Under the pieces are notes generated by a model. The model ran no database searches. It had not been told where the DNA came from and was given only the letters and a program-made list of their open reading frames with translations. From Devosia rhizoryzae (GTDB lineage: Bacteria > Pseudomonadota > Alphaproteobacteria > Rhizobiales > Devosiaceae), in contig NZ_CP068046.1 in NCBI RefSeq assembly GCF_016698665.1, positions 2,356,001 to 2,420,000 of the forward strand: a DNA stretch of 64,000 nucleotides. The letters run 5' to 3'. Below, one piece after another: positions 1 to 8,130 of the stretch (its first letter is position 1; each line of letters starts with the position of its first letter). A program made the position numbers and the translations under genes.

Positions 1-186
1 CGCTCCCGGACACAGGCCATTGCGCGAGACGCGCGCCGGCTTGGGGCCTTCGCTCATGTCAAAGGCACACTCGGCGTCTGGGGTCGCGACCTCATGATGC
101 GGCTGATCCCGCCGCGCGTCATGGCCGGCCGTTTGGTGGCCCTGCAGGATTGGCAGCCGCCGGCCGCCACGCCCTGGAGCGGCTGA
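1..186 (+). CDS. C-terminal fragment, probable short-chain dehydrogenase
   Basis: An open frame enters from the left edge and stops at TGA 184-186, giving the last 61 residues of a protein. The tail carries a basic stretch followed by RLIPPRVMAGRLVAL, which resembles the C-termini of some NAD(P)-dependent SDR proteins. No catalytic motif lies inside the window, so the family call rests on the tail only and is tentative. Codon usage is GC3-rich like the neighbouring genes, which supports a real coding end. It is followed by a small hairpin and then a cupin gene on the same strand. Confidence 0.45.
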   Translation, partial: RSRTQAIARDARRLGAFAHVKGTLGVWGRDLMMRLIPPRVMAGRLVALQDWQPPAATPWSG

Positions 187-257
187 AGCCCAACCCTGAA
201 GCTCCGACCCGTCGCAAGCTTCCTTCGAACACGGCTCCCTGCGGGCCGCGCACCCTG

Positions 258-277
258 CCGACCCGCCTCCGGGTCGG
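258..277 (+). terminator. GC-rich hairpin between partial CDS and cupin gene
   Basis: A perfect 8-bp stem (CCGACCCG / CGGGTCGG) with a 4-nt loop lies 71 bp after the stop of the partial gene and 36 bp before the cupin start. No T-run follows, so it may be a weak terminator or a processing or pausing hairpin. Confidence 0.35.
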
Positions 278-313
278 GAGCAATACCGCCCGTCTCCATG
301 AAAGGTACTCAAA

Positions 314-763
314 ATGACAGACACCCAAGCCTATCACCTCCTCGGCAACATCATCCGCTTCCAGGCCGATGGCGCTCGGACCAACGGAGCCTACTCTCTA
401 GCCGAAATCACCACTGCGCCGGGCGCCGGCACGCCGCCGCACCGGCAGAAGGACGACGACGAGGCCTTCTACGTTCTCGAAGGAACCTACGAGTTCATGC
501 ACAATGGCAAGAACGTGACCGCCGGACCGGGCCAGTTCCTGTTCGTCGCCAAGGGCGAGACGCATGCCTTCCGCAATGCCGGCTCTGCCGCCGCCAGGAT
601 GCTGGTCATCAATTCGCCCGCCGGATTGCACGAAAACTTCTTCCGCGAGGCCGGCGATCCAATTGGCGCCGATCAGCCCATGCCCGCCCCCTCGGCTCCC
701 GATATGCCGCGGCTCGGCGCTGCCGCCGCCCGCTATGGCATCGAGTTCCTGCCGCCCCGCTAA
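314..763 (+). CDS. Cupin-domain protein
   Basis: A 149-residue single-domain cupin. Metal-site candidates are PPHRQ (His43), Glu50 in DEAFYVLEG, and His84 in GETHAF. The usual second histidine of the HxH pair is a glutamine (HRQ), so metal binding may be altered. The start is set by GAAAGG 8-14 bases upstream of ATG 314. Such proteins are often annotated as quercetin 2,3-dioxygenase-like or simply cupin_2; the sequence alone does not give a substrate. It lies 59 bp upstream of an MDR oxidoreductase on the same strand and is probably cotranscribed with it. Confidence 0.85.
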   Translation: MTDTQAYHLLGNIIRFQADGARTNGAYSLAEITTAPGAGTPPHRQKDDDEAFYVLEGTYEFMHNGKNVTAGPGQFLFVAKGETHAFRNAGSAAARMLVINSPAGLHENFFREAGDPIGADQPMPAPSAPDMPRLGAAAARYGIEFLPPR

Positions 764-822
764 GGCTTGGGGCCGGGCACCCGAGCCCGGCCCAACTCCC
801 CTCAGATAAAAAAGAGATTGAG

Positions 823-1908
823 ATGGAAGACACACTTACGGTTCCGCCCATCAGCGCCGCCATGGTCCTCGAAGATTTCGGCGGCGCGGACAAACTGCAT
901 ATGGCAGAGGTGCCAACACCCCTTCCCGCACACTCCGGCGAAATGCTGGTGCGCGTCCATGCCACCAGCATCAACCCGATCGAGTGGAAGATGCGCGAGG
1001 GTTTTGGCCTGCCCCGCTTCGCCTGGCGCCGCGCGCTAGGCGCAAAGCCGATCCTCGGCCTCGATTTTGCCGGCACTGTTGTCGATGCTCGAGGCACAAG
1101 CTTTGCCCGTGGCGATGCCGTCATGGGGGCATTGCCGCTCCACGGCGCCTATGCGGAATATGTCGTGGTGCAGCCGGCCGATCCTCGAACAGGTGTAGCG
1201 CGAAAGCCGGCCGAGATTTCCTTCGAAGAGGCCGCGCTTATGCCATTTGCCGGCCTCGTCGCCTATGCTGGGCTTGTCACCCACGGCCGTATGAGTGCCA
1301 GCGCCCCAGGGGCGCGGGTCCTGATCGTCGGCGCATCGGGCGGCGTTGGCCATCTCGCCGTTCAAATGGCGCGCCATGCCCTCGGCGCCGCCCTGGTCGT
1401 CGGCGTCTGCAGCAGCCGCAATGCCGAATTTGCCAAAGCCTGTGGCGCCCATGAGGTCATTGCGCATGACACAGAGAGCGTCGCCGACATTGCTGAACGC
1501 TATCCGCAATGGGCCAATTCATTCGATCTGATCTTCGACACCATCGGCATCGACACCTATTATTCAAAACTGGCGCGGCGCCTGCTCAGGCCCGATGGCC
1601 GCTTCGTCACCGCCGCCCTGCCTCAGTCCGTCGATGGCCGGCCGGGCGAAGATGTCAACCTGCTGGGCGGACTTGTCATGGGAGCGAAGCTGCTTTGGCG
1701 CCATGCCACCGGACGCTATCGCCTCATCACTGGCCTGTTGGGCGGCCTGCCTAGTCACGAAGGCGTTCCGGCCATGGCGCAATGGCTAAAGGCGGGAAAA
1801 CTGCGTCCGCATCAATCCGCCTCTTTCCCTCTTTCCCAGATTGCCGAGGCCCATCGGCTCAGCGAAACTGGCAAGACGGTCGGCAAGATCTCCATCCGTA
1901 TCCAATAG
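823..1908 (+). CDS. Zinc-independent MDR oxidoreductase (quinone reductase-like)
   Basis: A 361-residue medium-chain dehydrogenase/reductase. The N-terminal GroES-like domain (about 12-130) is followed by a Rossmann fold with GASGGVG at 170-176. The structural-zinc cysteine cluster of classical alcohol dehydrogenases is absent, which places it near NADP-dependent quinone oxidoreductases and related alkene reductases. The start is ATG 823, preceded by AAAGAG. The frame is open further upstream across the cupin gene, but that extension is out of frame with the cupin and has no family homology. The physiological substrate is unknown. Confidence 0.85.
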   Translation: MEDTLTVPPISAAMVLEDFGGADKLHMAEVPTPLPAHSGEMLVRVHATSINPIEWKMREGFGLPRFAWRRALGAKPILGLDFAGTVVDARGTSFARGDAVMGALPLHGAYAEYVVVQPADPRTGVARKPAEISFEEAALMPFAGLVAYAGLVTHGRMSASAPGARVLIVGASGGVGHLAVQMARHALGAALVVGVCSSRNAEFAKACGAHEVIAHDTESVADIAERYPQWANSFDLIFDTIGIDTYYSKLARRLLRPDGRFVTAALPQSVDGRPGEDVNLLGGLVMGAKLLWRHATGRYRLITGLLGGLPSHEGVPAMAQWLKAGKLRPHQSASFPLSQIAEAHRLSETGKTVGKISIRIQ

Positions 1909-1941
1909 CCCTGCCACCTTGACACACGCAATGAGACCGCC

Positions 1942-2310
1942 ATGCCCTCTTCTCCATCGCCGAGCCTGCTGTCGGCTGCGGAAGCGGGCGCGGCGGCCTA
2001 CGTGCACCGACTCTCTTTCGACACCCGTTTTCCGTGACTCGCCGGCCTCCACACGCCGGATGAGGATGCCCGGTTCTACATGGACCACGTGTTCGGCACC
2101 TGCGCCGTCTGGGGCATCCACCATGGAACCGAGCTGGCCGGCTTCATCGCCTACCTCCCTATGTACGGCTCTATGCTCAGATGACCGGGCGCCCTCCTGC
2201 TTTATGCGGCCAATTGACAGGAAGCAGAAATACTCCGGTTGCTGGTCGCACGAGCGGGTGATCGACTAAATATCCAACAAAACGAGGAGCCGGGTGCCGG
2301 GTCAAACAGG
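1942..2310 (+). pseudogene. Decayed GNAT acetyltransferase gene
   Basis: The frame from ATG 1942 encodes an N-terminus ending in VHRLSFDTRFP. It meets TGA 2035-2037 and continues in the same frame with LAGLHTPDED and FYMDHVFGTCAVWG, then HHGTELAGFIA. This order matches small GNAT N-acetyltransferases, in which a Trp normally sits where the TGA is, so a TGG-to-TGA change is the simplest reading. After IAYLPMYGSMLR a second TGA (2182-2184) ends the frame. Pieces resembling the acetyl-CoA-binding region occur in other frames up to about 2310, so the 3' half is also frameshifted. It follows the MDR gene on the same strand and may once have been cotranscribed. Confidence 0.6.
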
Positions 2311-2326
2311 CAGCCGATATTTCAAT

Positions 2327-2503
2327 TCATCCGTGAAGTAGCGCCCCAAGTACAAGCGGCAGCCATCTGGACGCTGGGATGAGATCTTGACCGACAATGT
2401 CGGGCGGCACGCCGATATCTTCAAGGCCACGCTGGTCTAGCCGCCGCAGGGCACGAAGGTCCGCTTTCGTGAACCGTTGAGTCGATGAGCGTTTGCTTTC
2501 CAT
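2327..2503 (-). CDS. Small DUF1127-like protein
   Basis: A 58-residue basic protein with the core ADLRALRRLDQRGLEDIGV, matching the pattern of DUF1127 (YjiS-like) proteins, where a helix ends in Leu-x-Asp-Ile-Gly. DUF1127 proteins are small Arg-rich factors linked in alphaproteobacteria to RNA turnover and to phosphate/carbon metabolism. The start is ATG 2503, chosen because GGAGGA lies 5 bases upstream; a longer frame to 2551 exists but lacks a ribosome site. The C-terminal tail (LPLVLGALLHG) is hydrophobic and atypical. Confidence 0.5.
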   Translation of the reverse strand: MESKRSSTQRFTKADLRALRRLDQRGLEDIGVPPDIVGQDLIPASRWLPLVLGALLHG

Positions 2504-2601
2504 TTCTTCCTCCATTTTCTCACGCAATGCGCGACAAGGAGAGGACATCACAGGCAGCGGCTCCCGGTCCTTAAGGCGGCGCTAAAAGAGATTAATAAAG
2601 G

Positions 2602-4137
2602 CTAAGACAAGTGCGCGCTAGGCAGGCCAGCTTGTCGCAATCCATCCAAGATGAGCTTCTGCCGTTCGGGAAAACGCATGGCAGCAACGCTGATTCGAGC
2701 ATTCAGGTTGGGGCTAAGGGCAAGAGCAATACGCCCATGCTCCCTTGCCTTCTCAAATTTGTCCAACTTGACGCAGATCGCCGCCATCCAAGTGTGCGCA
2801 AAAACAAAGCCGGAATTAGCGTCAACAGCCCTCTGGGCCCATGTGAAAGCTTCCTCGCAGCGCCCATTGAGGCAGAGAGCCCCAGATAAGTTGGTATAGG
2901 CGATGTAGTTGTCCGGTGCCCCCGGGCTCAGCTGCACAACTGCCGTGTAGCAGTTTATTGCCTCATCGAGATCGCCGGCGAACATGTGAGCCACTCCCGC
3001 AAATTCCAGCACTATCCTGCTGTTGGGATTCAGGACGACCGCGTGTGAGCACAAGGCCAGCCCCGAATAGTCACGGAGGAACAGGATCTGCAGCCAACCC
3101 AGCAGCGATAACGCCATCGCGTCATCAGTATCGGCAGCAACAGCCATTTCCGAAAGTCGTAGGCTTTGCTGGACGTCGTCCTTGTACAGGGACGTGTCAA
3201 AACTGTATGTCTTACGCTTCTCGTGTGCCCATGCGGCAAGAGCGAGCGCCGGAGCATAGTTGGGGCTGAGAGTTATGGCCCGATCAAGGAGTTCGAGAGC
3301 CTGATCATAAGAAGAAAGATGAGCTGAATAAACGAAGGGGAGAGCCCGGATATACAGCTCCCAGGAGTCGAAATGCTCGGGGCGTTTGCTATGAGACCTT
3401 TCAATCTCGGCTTTCCGGATCTGAGGCTCAATGTGCCCTATAACTGAGCGGGTGATGATATCCTGAACATCAAAAATATCGCTGACTGCTCTGTCAAATC
3501 GCTCGCCCCAAAGCTGTTGTCCGGTTTCGCCCTCGATCAGTCTTGTGGAGACGCGGATCCGATCACCGCTCTGACGGACACTCCCTTCCAGCAAATACCG
3601 CACCCCAAGGTTACGAGCGACCTCCCGGGCATCGATGTCACGGTGTTTATAGACGAAGACCGAATTTCGGGCGACCACGGCGAAGGTCTTGAACCTGCTA
3701 AAGGCTGTGATGAGGTCTTCTACGACACCATCTGCAAAATGTTCCTGCTCCAAGCTGCCGTCGAGGTTAACAAAAGGCAGCACCGCAATGGTCGGCCTGC
3801 GCTCAGCCAAGGCCGCTGCTGGCCTTGGCTGATCCAAGATCATTCGATAACCAACCCGGGCAACGGTGGCGATCCAATCACGCCCATCTGGCTCGGATCG
3901 CAGTATTTTGCGCAGGGCTGTGACTTGAACCGCGAGGTTACCCTCTTCCACGAAGGTATTTGGCCATGCCGCTTCGATTAGGGCGCTTTTGGTGACGATC
4001 GCACCTTCAGCATCGATTAGGGCCCGGAGAATTTTCATGCCGCGACCGCCGATCGGCAGCAGTTCTCCGTCCCGGCTCAAGGTGGATGTGGCGGGATCAA
4101 AAACGAATGGACCAAATGCTCGACGCGTGTCGTTCAT
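2602..4137 (-). CDS. Winged-helix regulator with TolB-like and TPR domains
   Basis: A 511-residue protein. Residues 9-100 form an OmpR/PhoB-type winged helix (ending VARVGYRMI). From about 115 a TolB/FlgO-like domain starts (IAVLPF at 117-122; later RYLLEGSVR). The C-terminal half is helical tetratricopeptide repeats. This architecture is common in rhizobial genomes, where it is annotated as adenylate-cyclase-like or transcriptional regulator, but no cyclase catalytic domain is present. It lacks a receiver domain, so it is not a two-component regulator. It is a single-gene unit facing away from the AhpD-like gene, and its target is unknown. Confidence 0.85.
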   Translation of the reverse strand: MNDTRRAFGPFVFDPATSTLSRDGELLPIGGRGMKILRALIDAEGAIVTKSALIEAAWPNTFVEEGNLAVQVTALRKILRSEPDGRDWIATVARVGYRMILDQPRPAAALAERRPTIAVLPFVNLDGSLEQEHFADGVVEDLITAFSRFKTFAVVARNSVFVYKHRDIDAREVARNLGVRYLLEGSVRQSGDRIRVSTRLIEGETGQQLWGERFDRAVSDIFDVQDIITRSVIGHIEPQIRKAEIERSHSKRPEHFDSWELYIRALPFVYSAHLSSYDQALELLDRAITLSPNYAPALALAAWAHEKRKTYSFDTSLYKDDVQQSLRLSEMAVAADTDDAMALSLLGWLQILFLRDYSGLALCSHAVVLNPNSRIVLEFAGVAHMFAGDLDEAINCYTAVVQLSPGAPDNYIAYTNLSGALCLNGRCEEAFTWAQRAVDANSGFVFAHTWMAAICVKLDKFEKAREHGRIALALSPNLNARISVAAMRFPERQKLILDGLRQAGLPSAHLS

Positions 4138-4216
4138 GAGAGAAGATAACGCGACCTCTTGGAATGAGGAAGTGCAAGTAGTGCCTTCGCAACCTGTAGA
4201 AAGAGGCCGACCTGCA

Positions 4217-4273
4217 ATGCGCCCAATTTCGGTCGTTCACGCCCTAGCACTGCGTCACCGGATGCGGACATGC
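4217..4273 (+). repeat. Dispersed intergenic repeat, copy 1
   Basis: A diverged copy running from GCGCCC (4220) through TTTCGGTCGTTC to GCGGACAT (4265-4272). It lies between the divergently transcribed TPR regulator and AhpD-like gene. Confidence 0.7.
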
Positions 4274-4431
4274 ACATTGTGACAATTACCAGGTCGCTGT
4301 GAGTTGAGGTTATGTGCCAAATGGGATGCCATACCGGCTCAATACCCTATCAGCGCTTAGGCTCTTCCAAGAACCCACAATCGCCAAGAATATGAGCGAT
4401 GCACGATGGCGGCGATCACAGGGAGGCAACA

Positions 4432-5010
4432 ATGTTCGTGAAAACCGTGGAGCCGGCCGCGGCCGAAGGGGAAATCGCCTCAATCTATGCCAGTGAGATA
4501 GCATCGATGGGACGCGTGATGCAGGCAACCCAGTGCTGGTCGGCCAGGCCCGACATCCTTCCACCAGTCGAGCATCTCTTGCATCAGATCAGGGATGGGT
4601 TCTCCCTCGGCCTGATCAACTTCCGGCTCATCACCTTGATCGCGGCCAGATCCGTACCCTCGAGTTACTGCTCCCACGTGTATTTCAAGACACTATCGGA
4701 AATGATCGGGCGCGAACAAACGCTGGCGGTGTATCGTGACTATCGCAATGCTAGCCTGACGGAACAGCAGGTGGCCATGTTGGCTTACGCCGAGCAGATA
4801 ACGATCGACGCCTCGCGCATAAAACAGGTCGATATTGACCGTCTGCGAACCGTCGGACTAACCGACGTCAACATTGCCGATATAGCTTTGGCGGCTTCAT
4901 TCCGAAACTTTCTAAGCCGCTACTTCGATGCTGTCGGCGCCGAGGTCGAAGCCGACTTTCTGGACAGTGATCGCAGCGTTCGTGACGAACTTTCCGTTGG
5001 CAGCCGCTAA
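4432..5010 (+). CDS. AhpD/carboxymuconolactone decarboxylase-like protein
   Basis: A 192-residue all-helical protein of the CMD/AhpD superfamily. The signature region reads RSVPSSYCSHVYFKTL: the Cys-x-x-His part is present, but the first cysteine of the usual CxxC pair is Ser, so thiol peroxidase activity by the standard AhpD mechanism is doubtful. The start is ATG 4432 with GGGAGG 6 bases upstream, which removes an 11-residue upstream extension. It is monocistronic, with intergenic repeats on both sides. Confidence 0.7.
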   Translation: MFVKTVEPAAAEGEIASIYASEIASMGRVMQATQCWSARPDILPPVEHLLHQIRDGFSLGLINFRLITLIAARSVPSSYCSHVYFKTLSEMIGREQTLAVYRDYRNASLTEQQVAMLAYAEQITIDASRIKQVDIDRLRTVGLTDVNIADIALAASFRNFLSRYFDAVGAEVEADFLDSDRSVRDELSVGSR

Positions 5011-5025
5011 GCGCAGCACGTCTGT

Positions 5026-5082
5026 GTTGCGCCCCGTTCCAGCCATTCAGATTGCTAAATCGATCTCCCTAAAGCTGCCATT
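5026..5082 (+). repeat. Dispersed intergenic repeat, copy 2 (diverged)
   Basis: Begins TTGCGCCCCGTTCCAGCC and ends CTAAAGCTGCCATT, with mismatches to the consensus at both ends. It sits between the convergent ends of the AhpD-like gene and the sugar module. Confidence 0.55.
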
Positions 5083-5188
5083 TTTATTGCTGCCTAGCTT
5101 CCTCGACATTGAGGTGAGGCGTGGGAAGTCTGCGTCTCAACTTGCGAAGTTGGAAGCAGAAATCTCCCTTCTGCCCCGACGCAAATTG

Positions 5189-5947
5189 CTAAGTTGAAGA
5201 CGTCGCCATTCGCCGCTGTATTTCCGGGTCGCGGACATCAATCTCTTTTCCCGAGAGGTCTTCTGGGCGCTCGCTGAAAAGCCACGCGACCGCTGCCGCC
5301 GGAACATCGGGATGCAGCAGCGTTTCGCGCTTGAGCTGGCTGACGGGATTGAGGCCCGAGGCGCGGATCTGGCCCTGCATACCGGTATCGACCACACCTG
5401 GACGCAGCCCATAGGACAGTATGCCCTGTTGCCCATATTCATGGGAGACGGACTGGGTCAGCATCGCCAGCGCGGCCTTGGAGGCGCAATAGGCGCTCCA
5501 GCCTTCCATCGGGTGGCTCGCGGCCCCACTGCTGATGTTGACGATGGCGCCGCCCGCTGCGAGGCGGGGCACGACGGCGCGGATGCCATGATAGGCGCCG
5601 GTGAGGTTGACCGCAACGAGCCTTGCCCAGTCGGCGGGATCGGTTTCGCCAAGCCGGGCAATCGGGTCGATTACCCCGGCATTGTTCACGAGGCCTGCAA
5701 TCGTGCCGCGCCAGTCCACCATCGCGCCCACCGCCTGTTCGACCTGCGCGAAGTTGGTGACGTCAATCGCCAGCGGAAGCGCGACGCCGCCCTCCCCGGC
5801 AATGTTCGCGGCGACGGCTTGGGCATCGTCCAGGCTGCGGCAGCCGACGCCGACAGCAAAGCCGGCCCGGCTGAGCGCGTGAGCGATGGCGTGGCCGAGG
5901 CCTCGGCTGGCGCCCAGCACGAGGATGGCGCGATTTTCGATGCTCAT
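5189..5947 (-). CDS. SDR family oxidoreductase
   Basis: A 252-residue classical short-chain dehydrogenase. It has GASRGLG (12-18) for NAD(P) binding, NNAG (88-91), Ser140, and Tyr153/Lys157 in YCASK. The start is ATG 5947, preceded by GAGGAT; a 15-residue upstream extension overlaps the previous gene and is unlikely. It is the last gene of the nine-gene minus-strand operon, 10 bp after the second SDR. Two SDRs, a mutarotase and an epimerase in one unit suggest stepwise oxidation of a sugar, but the substrate is not readable from sequence. Confidence 0.9.
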   Translation of the reverse strand: MSIENRAILVLGASRGLGHAIAHALSRAGFAVGVGCRSLDDAQAVAANIAGEGGVALPLAIDVTNFAQVEQAVGAMVDWRGTIAGLVNNAGVIDPIARLGETDPADWARLVAVNLTGAYHGIRAVVPRLAAGGAIVNISSGAASHPMEGWSAYCASKAALAMLTQSVSHEYGQQGILSYGLRPGVVDTGMQGQIRASGLNPVSQLKRETLLHPDVPAAAVAWLFSERPEDLSGKEIDVRDPEIQRRMATSST

Positions 5948-5957
5948 AAAACTATCC

Positions 5958-6707
5958 TCAGGTGATGCCGGCGAGAACGCCACCGGTGGCAAACAAGGTC
6001 GAACCAGTCACGTAGCCGGACTGGCGGCTGAGCAGGTAGAGACAGGCATCTGCGACCTCCTGGCTGGTGCCGGCCCGACCGAGGGGAATGGGGGCCGCGC
6101 GCTCTGCCTCTATCGCTGCGATGCTGATATTGCGGCGCTGCGCAAGTTCGGCATTGAGGCCTGCGGTCAGCGGCGTATCGATCAATCCGGGCGCGACGAC
6201 GTTGACGCGAATATCGTTTGGCTGGAGCAGCAGTGCCATCGATGCGGCCAGATTGCGCAGGCCCGCTTTGCTGGCAGCATAGAGAGGCGTCGCCGGAGAT
6301 CCGCGCAATCCCGCGATGGAGCCTACGATCACAATTGAGGCGCCGGCCAAAAGCGGCAACAGGGCTCGGGTCAGGAACAATGGCGCGGTCAGATTGACCG
6401 CGAGCAACTCAGCCGCGGCATCCTCGTCAATGGTCTGCCAATCGGCGGTATCGAGAATGCCGGCGGCAAACACCAGCCCGCCGATAGGGTGGTTGAGCCT
6501 GGCGACGATGGCATCGCGACCACTCTTGCTGCCGATATCGGCTGTCAACCAGTGCTGGCCTCGCCAATGCGGCGGAGCTGGATGCCGATCGGTGCCGATG
6601 ACCTCGCTACCGGATGCAACGAGTTTGTCGACCAACGCGCCGCCGATGCCGCCTGCAGCGCCTGAAACGAGAACGGAGCGCGGCAGGTCGAGAGTGAAGC
6701 CGCCCAT
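5958..6707 (-). CDS. SDR family oxidoreductase
   Basis: A 249-residue SDR with GAAGGIG (16-22), Ser130 and Tyr143/Lys147 (YAASK). The NNAG motif is replaced by FAAG. The C-terminal region VTGSTLFATGG matches the usual SDR end (ITGxxxxVDGG) with a threonine where Asp is common. ATG 6707 overlaps the GntR stop by one base (TGATG), indicating translational coupling. Probably a sugar or sugar-acid dehydrogenase in the TRAP-linked pathway. Confidence 0.9.
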   Translation of the reverse strand: MGGFTLDLPRSVLVSGAAGGIGGALVDKLVASGSEVIGTDRHPAPPHWRGQHWLTADIGSKSGRDAIVARLNHPIGGLVFAAGILDTADWQTIDEDAAAELLAVNLTAPLFLTRALLPLLAGASIVIVGSIAGLRGSPATPLYAASKAGLRNLAASMALLLQPNDIRVNVVAPGLIDTPLTAGLNAELAQRRNISIAAIEAERAAPIPLGRAGTSQEVADACLYLLSRQSGYVTGSTLFATGGVLAGIT

Positions 6708-7393
6708 CAGTGCTCCGCCTTCTTGGCAACGATGATCGCGAGGTCCGAACCAGCAAGTTGGATGTGGCGGCGAGCGGCGAGACGCGCTGCGTCAGCATCG
6801 CCGTCGCGGATAGCAGCGATGATTGCATCATGCTCGATGATGGTCTGCTGGGCGCGCCCGGGGATCAGCTGATAGCCCGAGCGATAGCGGGCGGAGCTGG
6901 TCCAGTGATCCTCGAGGACGCGTGTCAACTGAGCGCTCCCGGCAGCCTGCAGCATCCGGCGGTGCAGCATCCAGTTCGCCGAGCCCATGGCGGTAAAATC
7001 GTGCCGCCCATAGGCGTCGGCAAAATCGCCATTGATGGACAGCAGGTCATCCACAAGTTCTGTATCGCCCGAGGTCGCTGCGCGGAAAGCCGAAAGGCCT
7101 TCAAGTTCGCAACGGATCTCGAACAGCTCTTCTGCATCCTTGAGCGACAGCGAGACGACCCGCATGCCTTTGTGCGGTTCGCTGGCCAGCAGCCCTTCGC
7201 GTTCCAGCCGCAGTAGGGCCTCACGCACCGGCATATGCGAAAGTCCCAGTTCCTGCGAGAGATCGGCCAGCGTCATGCGCTGCCCTGGCGCATAGGTGCC
7301 GTTGATGATCTGTTCGCGCAGATATTCATAGACCAGGTCGGCCTTCTTACGATGTAGGATCGGCGTTGGCTGCTTTAGGGTTTCCTCGGTCAT
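6707..7393 (-). CDS. GntR-family regulator (FCD type)
   Basis: A 228-residue repressor. The N-terminal GntR winged helix (about 18-85) carries ADLSQELGLSHMPVREAL, and the C-terminal helical FCD ligand domain follows. Regulators of this subfamily commonly sense sugar acids or carboxylates. It is embedded in the operon between the MBL-fold gene and an SDR, overlapping both, so it is likely autoregulated. The palindrome in the divergent promoter at 12254-12265 is a candidate operator. Confidence 0.9.
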   Translation of the reverse strand: MTEETLKQPTPILHRKKADLVYEYLREQIINGTYAPGQRMTLADLSQELGLSHMPVREALLRLEREGLLASEPHKGMRVVSLSLKDAEELFEIRCELEGLSAFRAATSGDTELVDDLLSINGDFADAYGRHDFTAMGSANWMLHRRMLQAAGSAQLTRVLEDHWTSSARYRSGYQLIPGRAQQTIIEHDAIIAAIRDGDADAARLAARRHIQLAGSDLAIIVAKKAEH

Positions 7394-8130
7394 ACTGCCT
7401 CAAAACTGCTGTGCCAGAGATCGCGCCGCAGGGGCGTCGGATCGGGATCGTGAATCGGGATGATAGAATCGGCGCAACTAGCCAGCCGACGCATCATTCC
7501 ATGCCAGCCGGCCGCATGTTCCGCAGCCCCCAGGGCAGTGCCATCTATCACATTGCGCCGGATAAACACCGGGTCAGCAATAGCAACGCGGCCAGCCTCT
7601 GTTTCGACCACTATGGCTGCGGATGCGGGGTGGTGGACGCCGGTCTCGATAAGCTTCAGTCCAGGGAATGGGGCGCTTTCGCCATTAAAGGGCACGGCCT
7701 CTGCCAAGACATGTCTTGCCGCTGCGGGAATGGGGTGCAGGAGAGCGGGTTCCTCTGGCATCGCAAGATCGGCCAATCCGCGCGCCGAGGCGTGGACGGG
7801 AACACGCGGAAACTCCGCCAGACCCCCGACCGCATAGGGCCCAAAGCTCGTCAGCACGATGGCATGTGGCGCAATGGCACGCTCAACCAGCCGGCTACCC
7901 GACTGGTGGAAACCGGCGCGTGGTCCCTTGCGACTGCGAATGGCGGCATTGAGTGCGGTGTAGTCGGCTGGCAAACCGGTATCGACCAGCACCGTCACGC
8001 CCTCGCGACGGAGGACGAAAGCGTAGATGACCATGTCGATCATTTCGCCAAAGCCACGCTGGAACAGCACTTCTGGCCCTGGCGCCACGAAGCTGTGGAG
8101 CGGCAGTGGTTCGATGGTCCAATGGGTCAT
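7390..8130 (-). CDS. MBL-fold protein lacking the HxHxDH motif
   Basis: A 246-residue protein with the metallo-beta-lactamase layout of AHL-lactonase-type hydrolases: VLVDTGLP (about 48-54), the loop before GGLAEFP, a TGVHHPASAA segment, ADPVF and a late PIHDP. At the place where HxHxDH should be, the sequence reads SFGPYA (95-100), so the first three or four metal ligands are missing. Later His/Asp positions remain. Either the metal site is rebuilt or this is a non-hydrolytic pseudoenzyme. ATG 8130 overlaps the epimerase stop by 4 bp, and its own stop overlaps the GntR start by 4 bp. Confidence 0.75.
   Translation of the reverse strand: MTHWTIEPLPLHSFVAPGPEVLFQRGFGEMIDMVIYAFVLRREGVTVLVDTGLPADYTALNAAIRSRKGPRAGFHQSGSRLVERAIAPHAIVLTSFGPYAVGGLAEFPRVPVHASARGLADLAMPEEPALLHPIPAAARHVLAEAVPFNGESAPFPGLKLIETGVHHPASAAIVVETEAGRVAIADPVFIRRNVIDGTALGAAEHAAGWHGMMRRLASCADSIIPIHDPDPTPLRRDLWHSSFEAV

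Noticed and set aside
298..1908. A 536-codon frame spanning both the cupin and the MDR gene.
   Set aside because: Its first 175 codons are antiphase to the cupin gene and show no homology; only the part from ATG 823 is protein-like.
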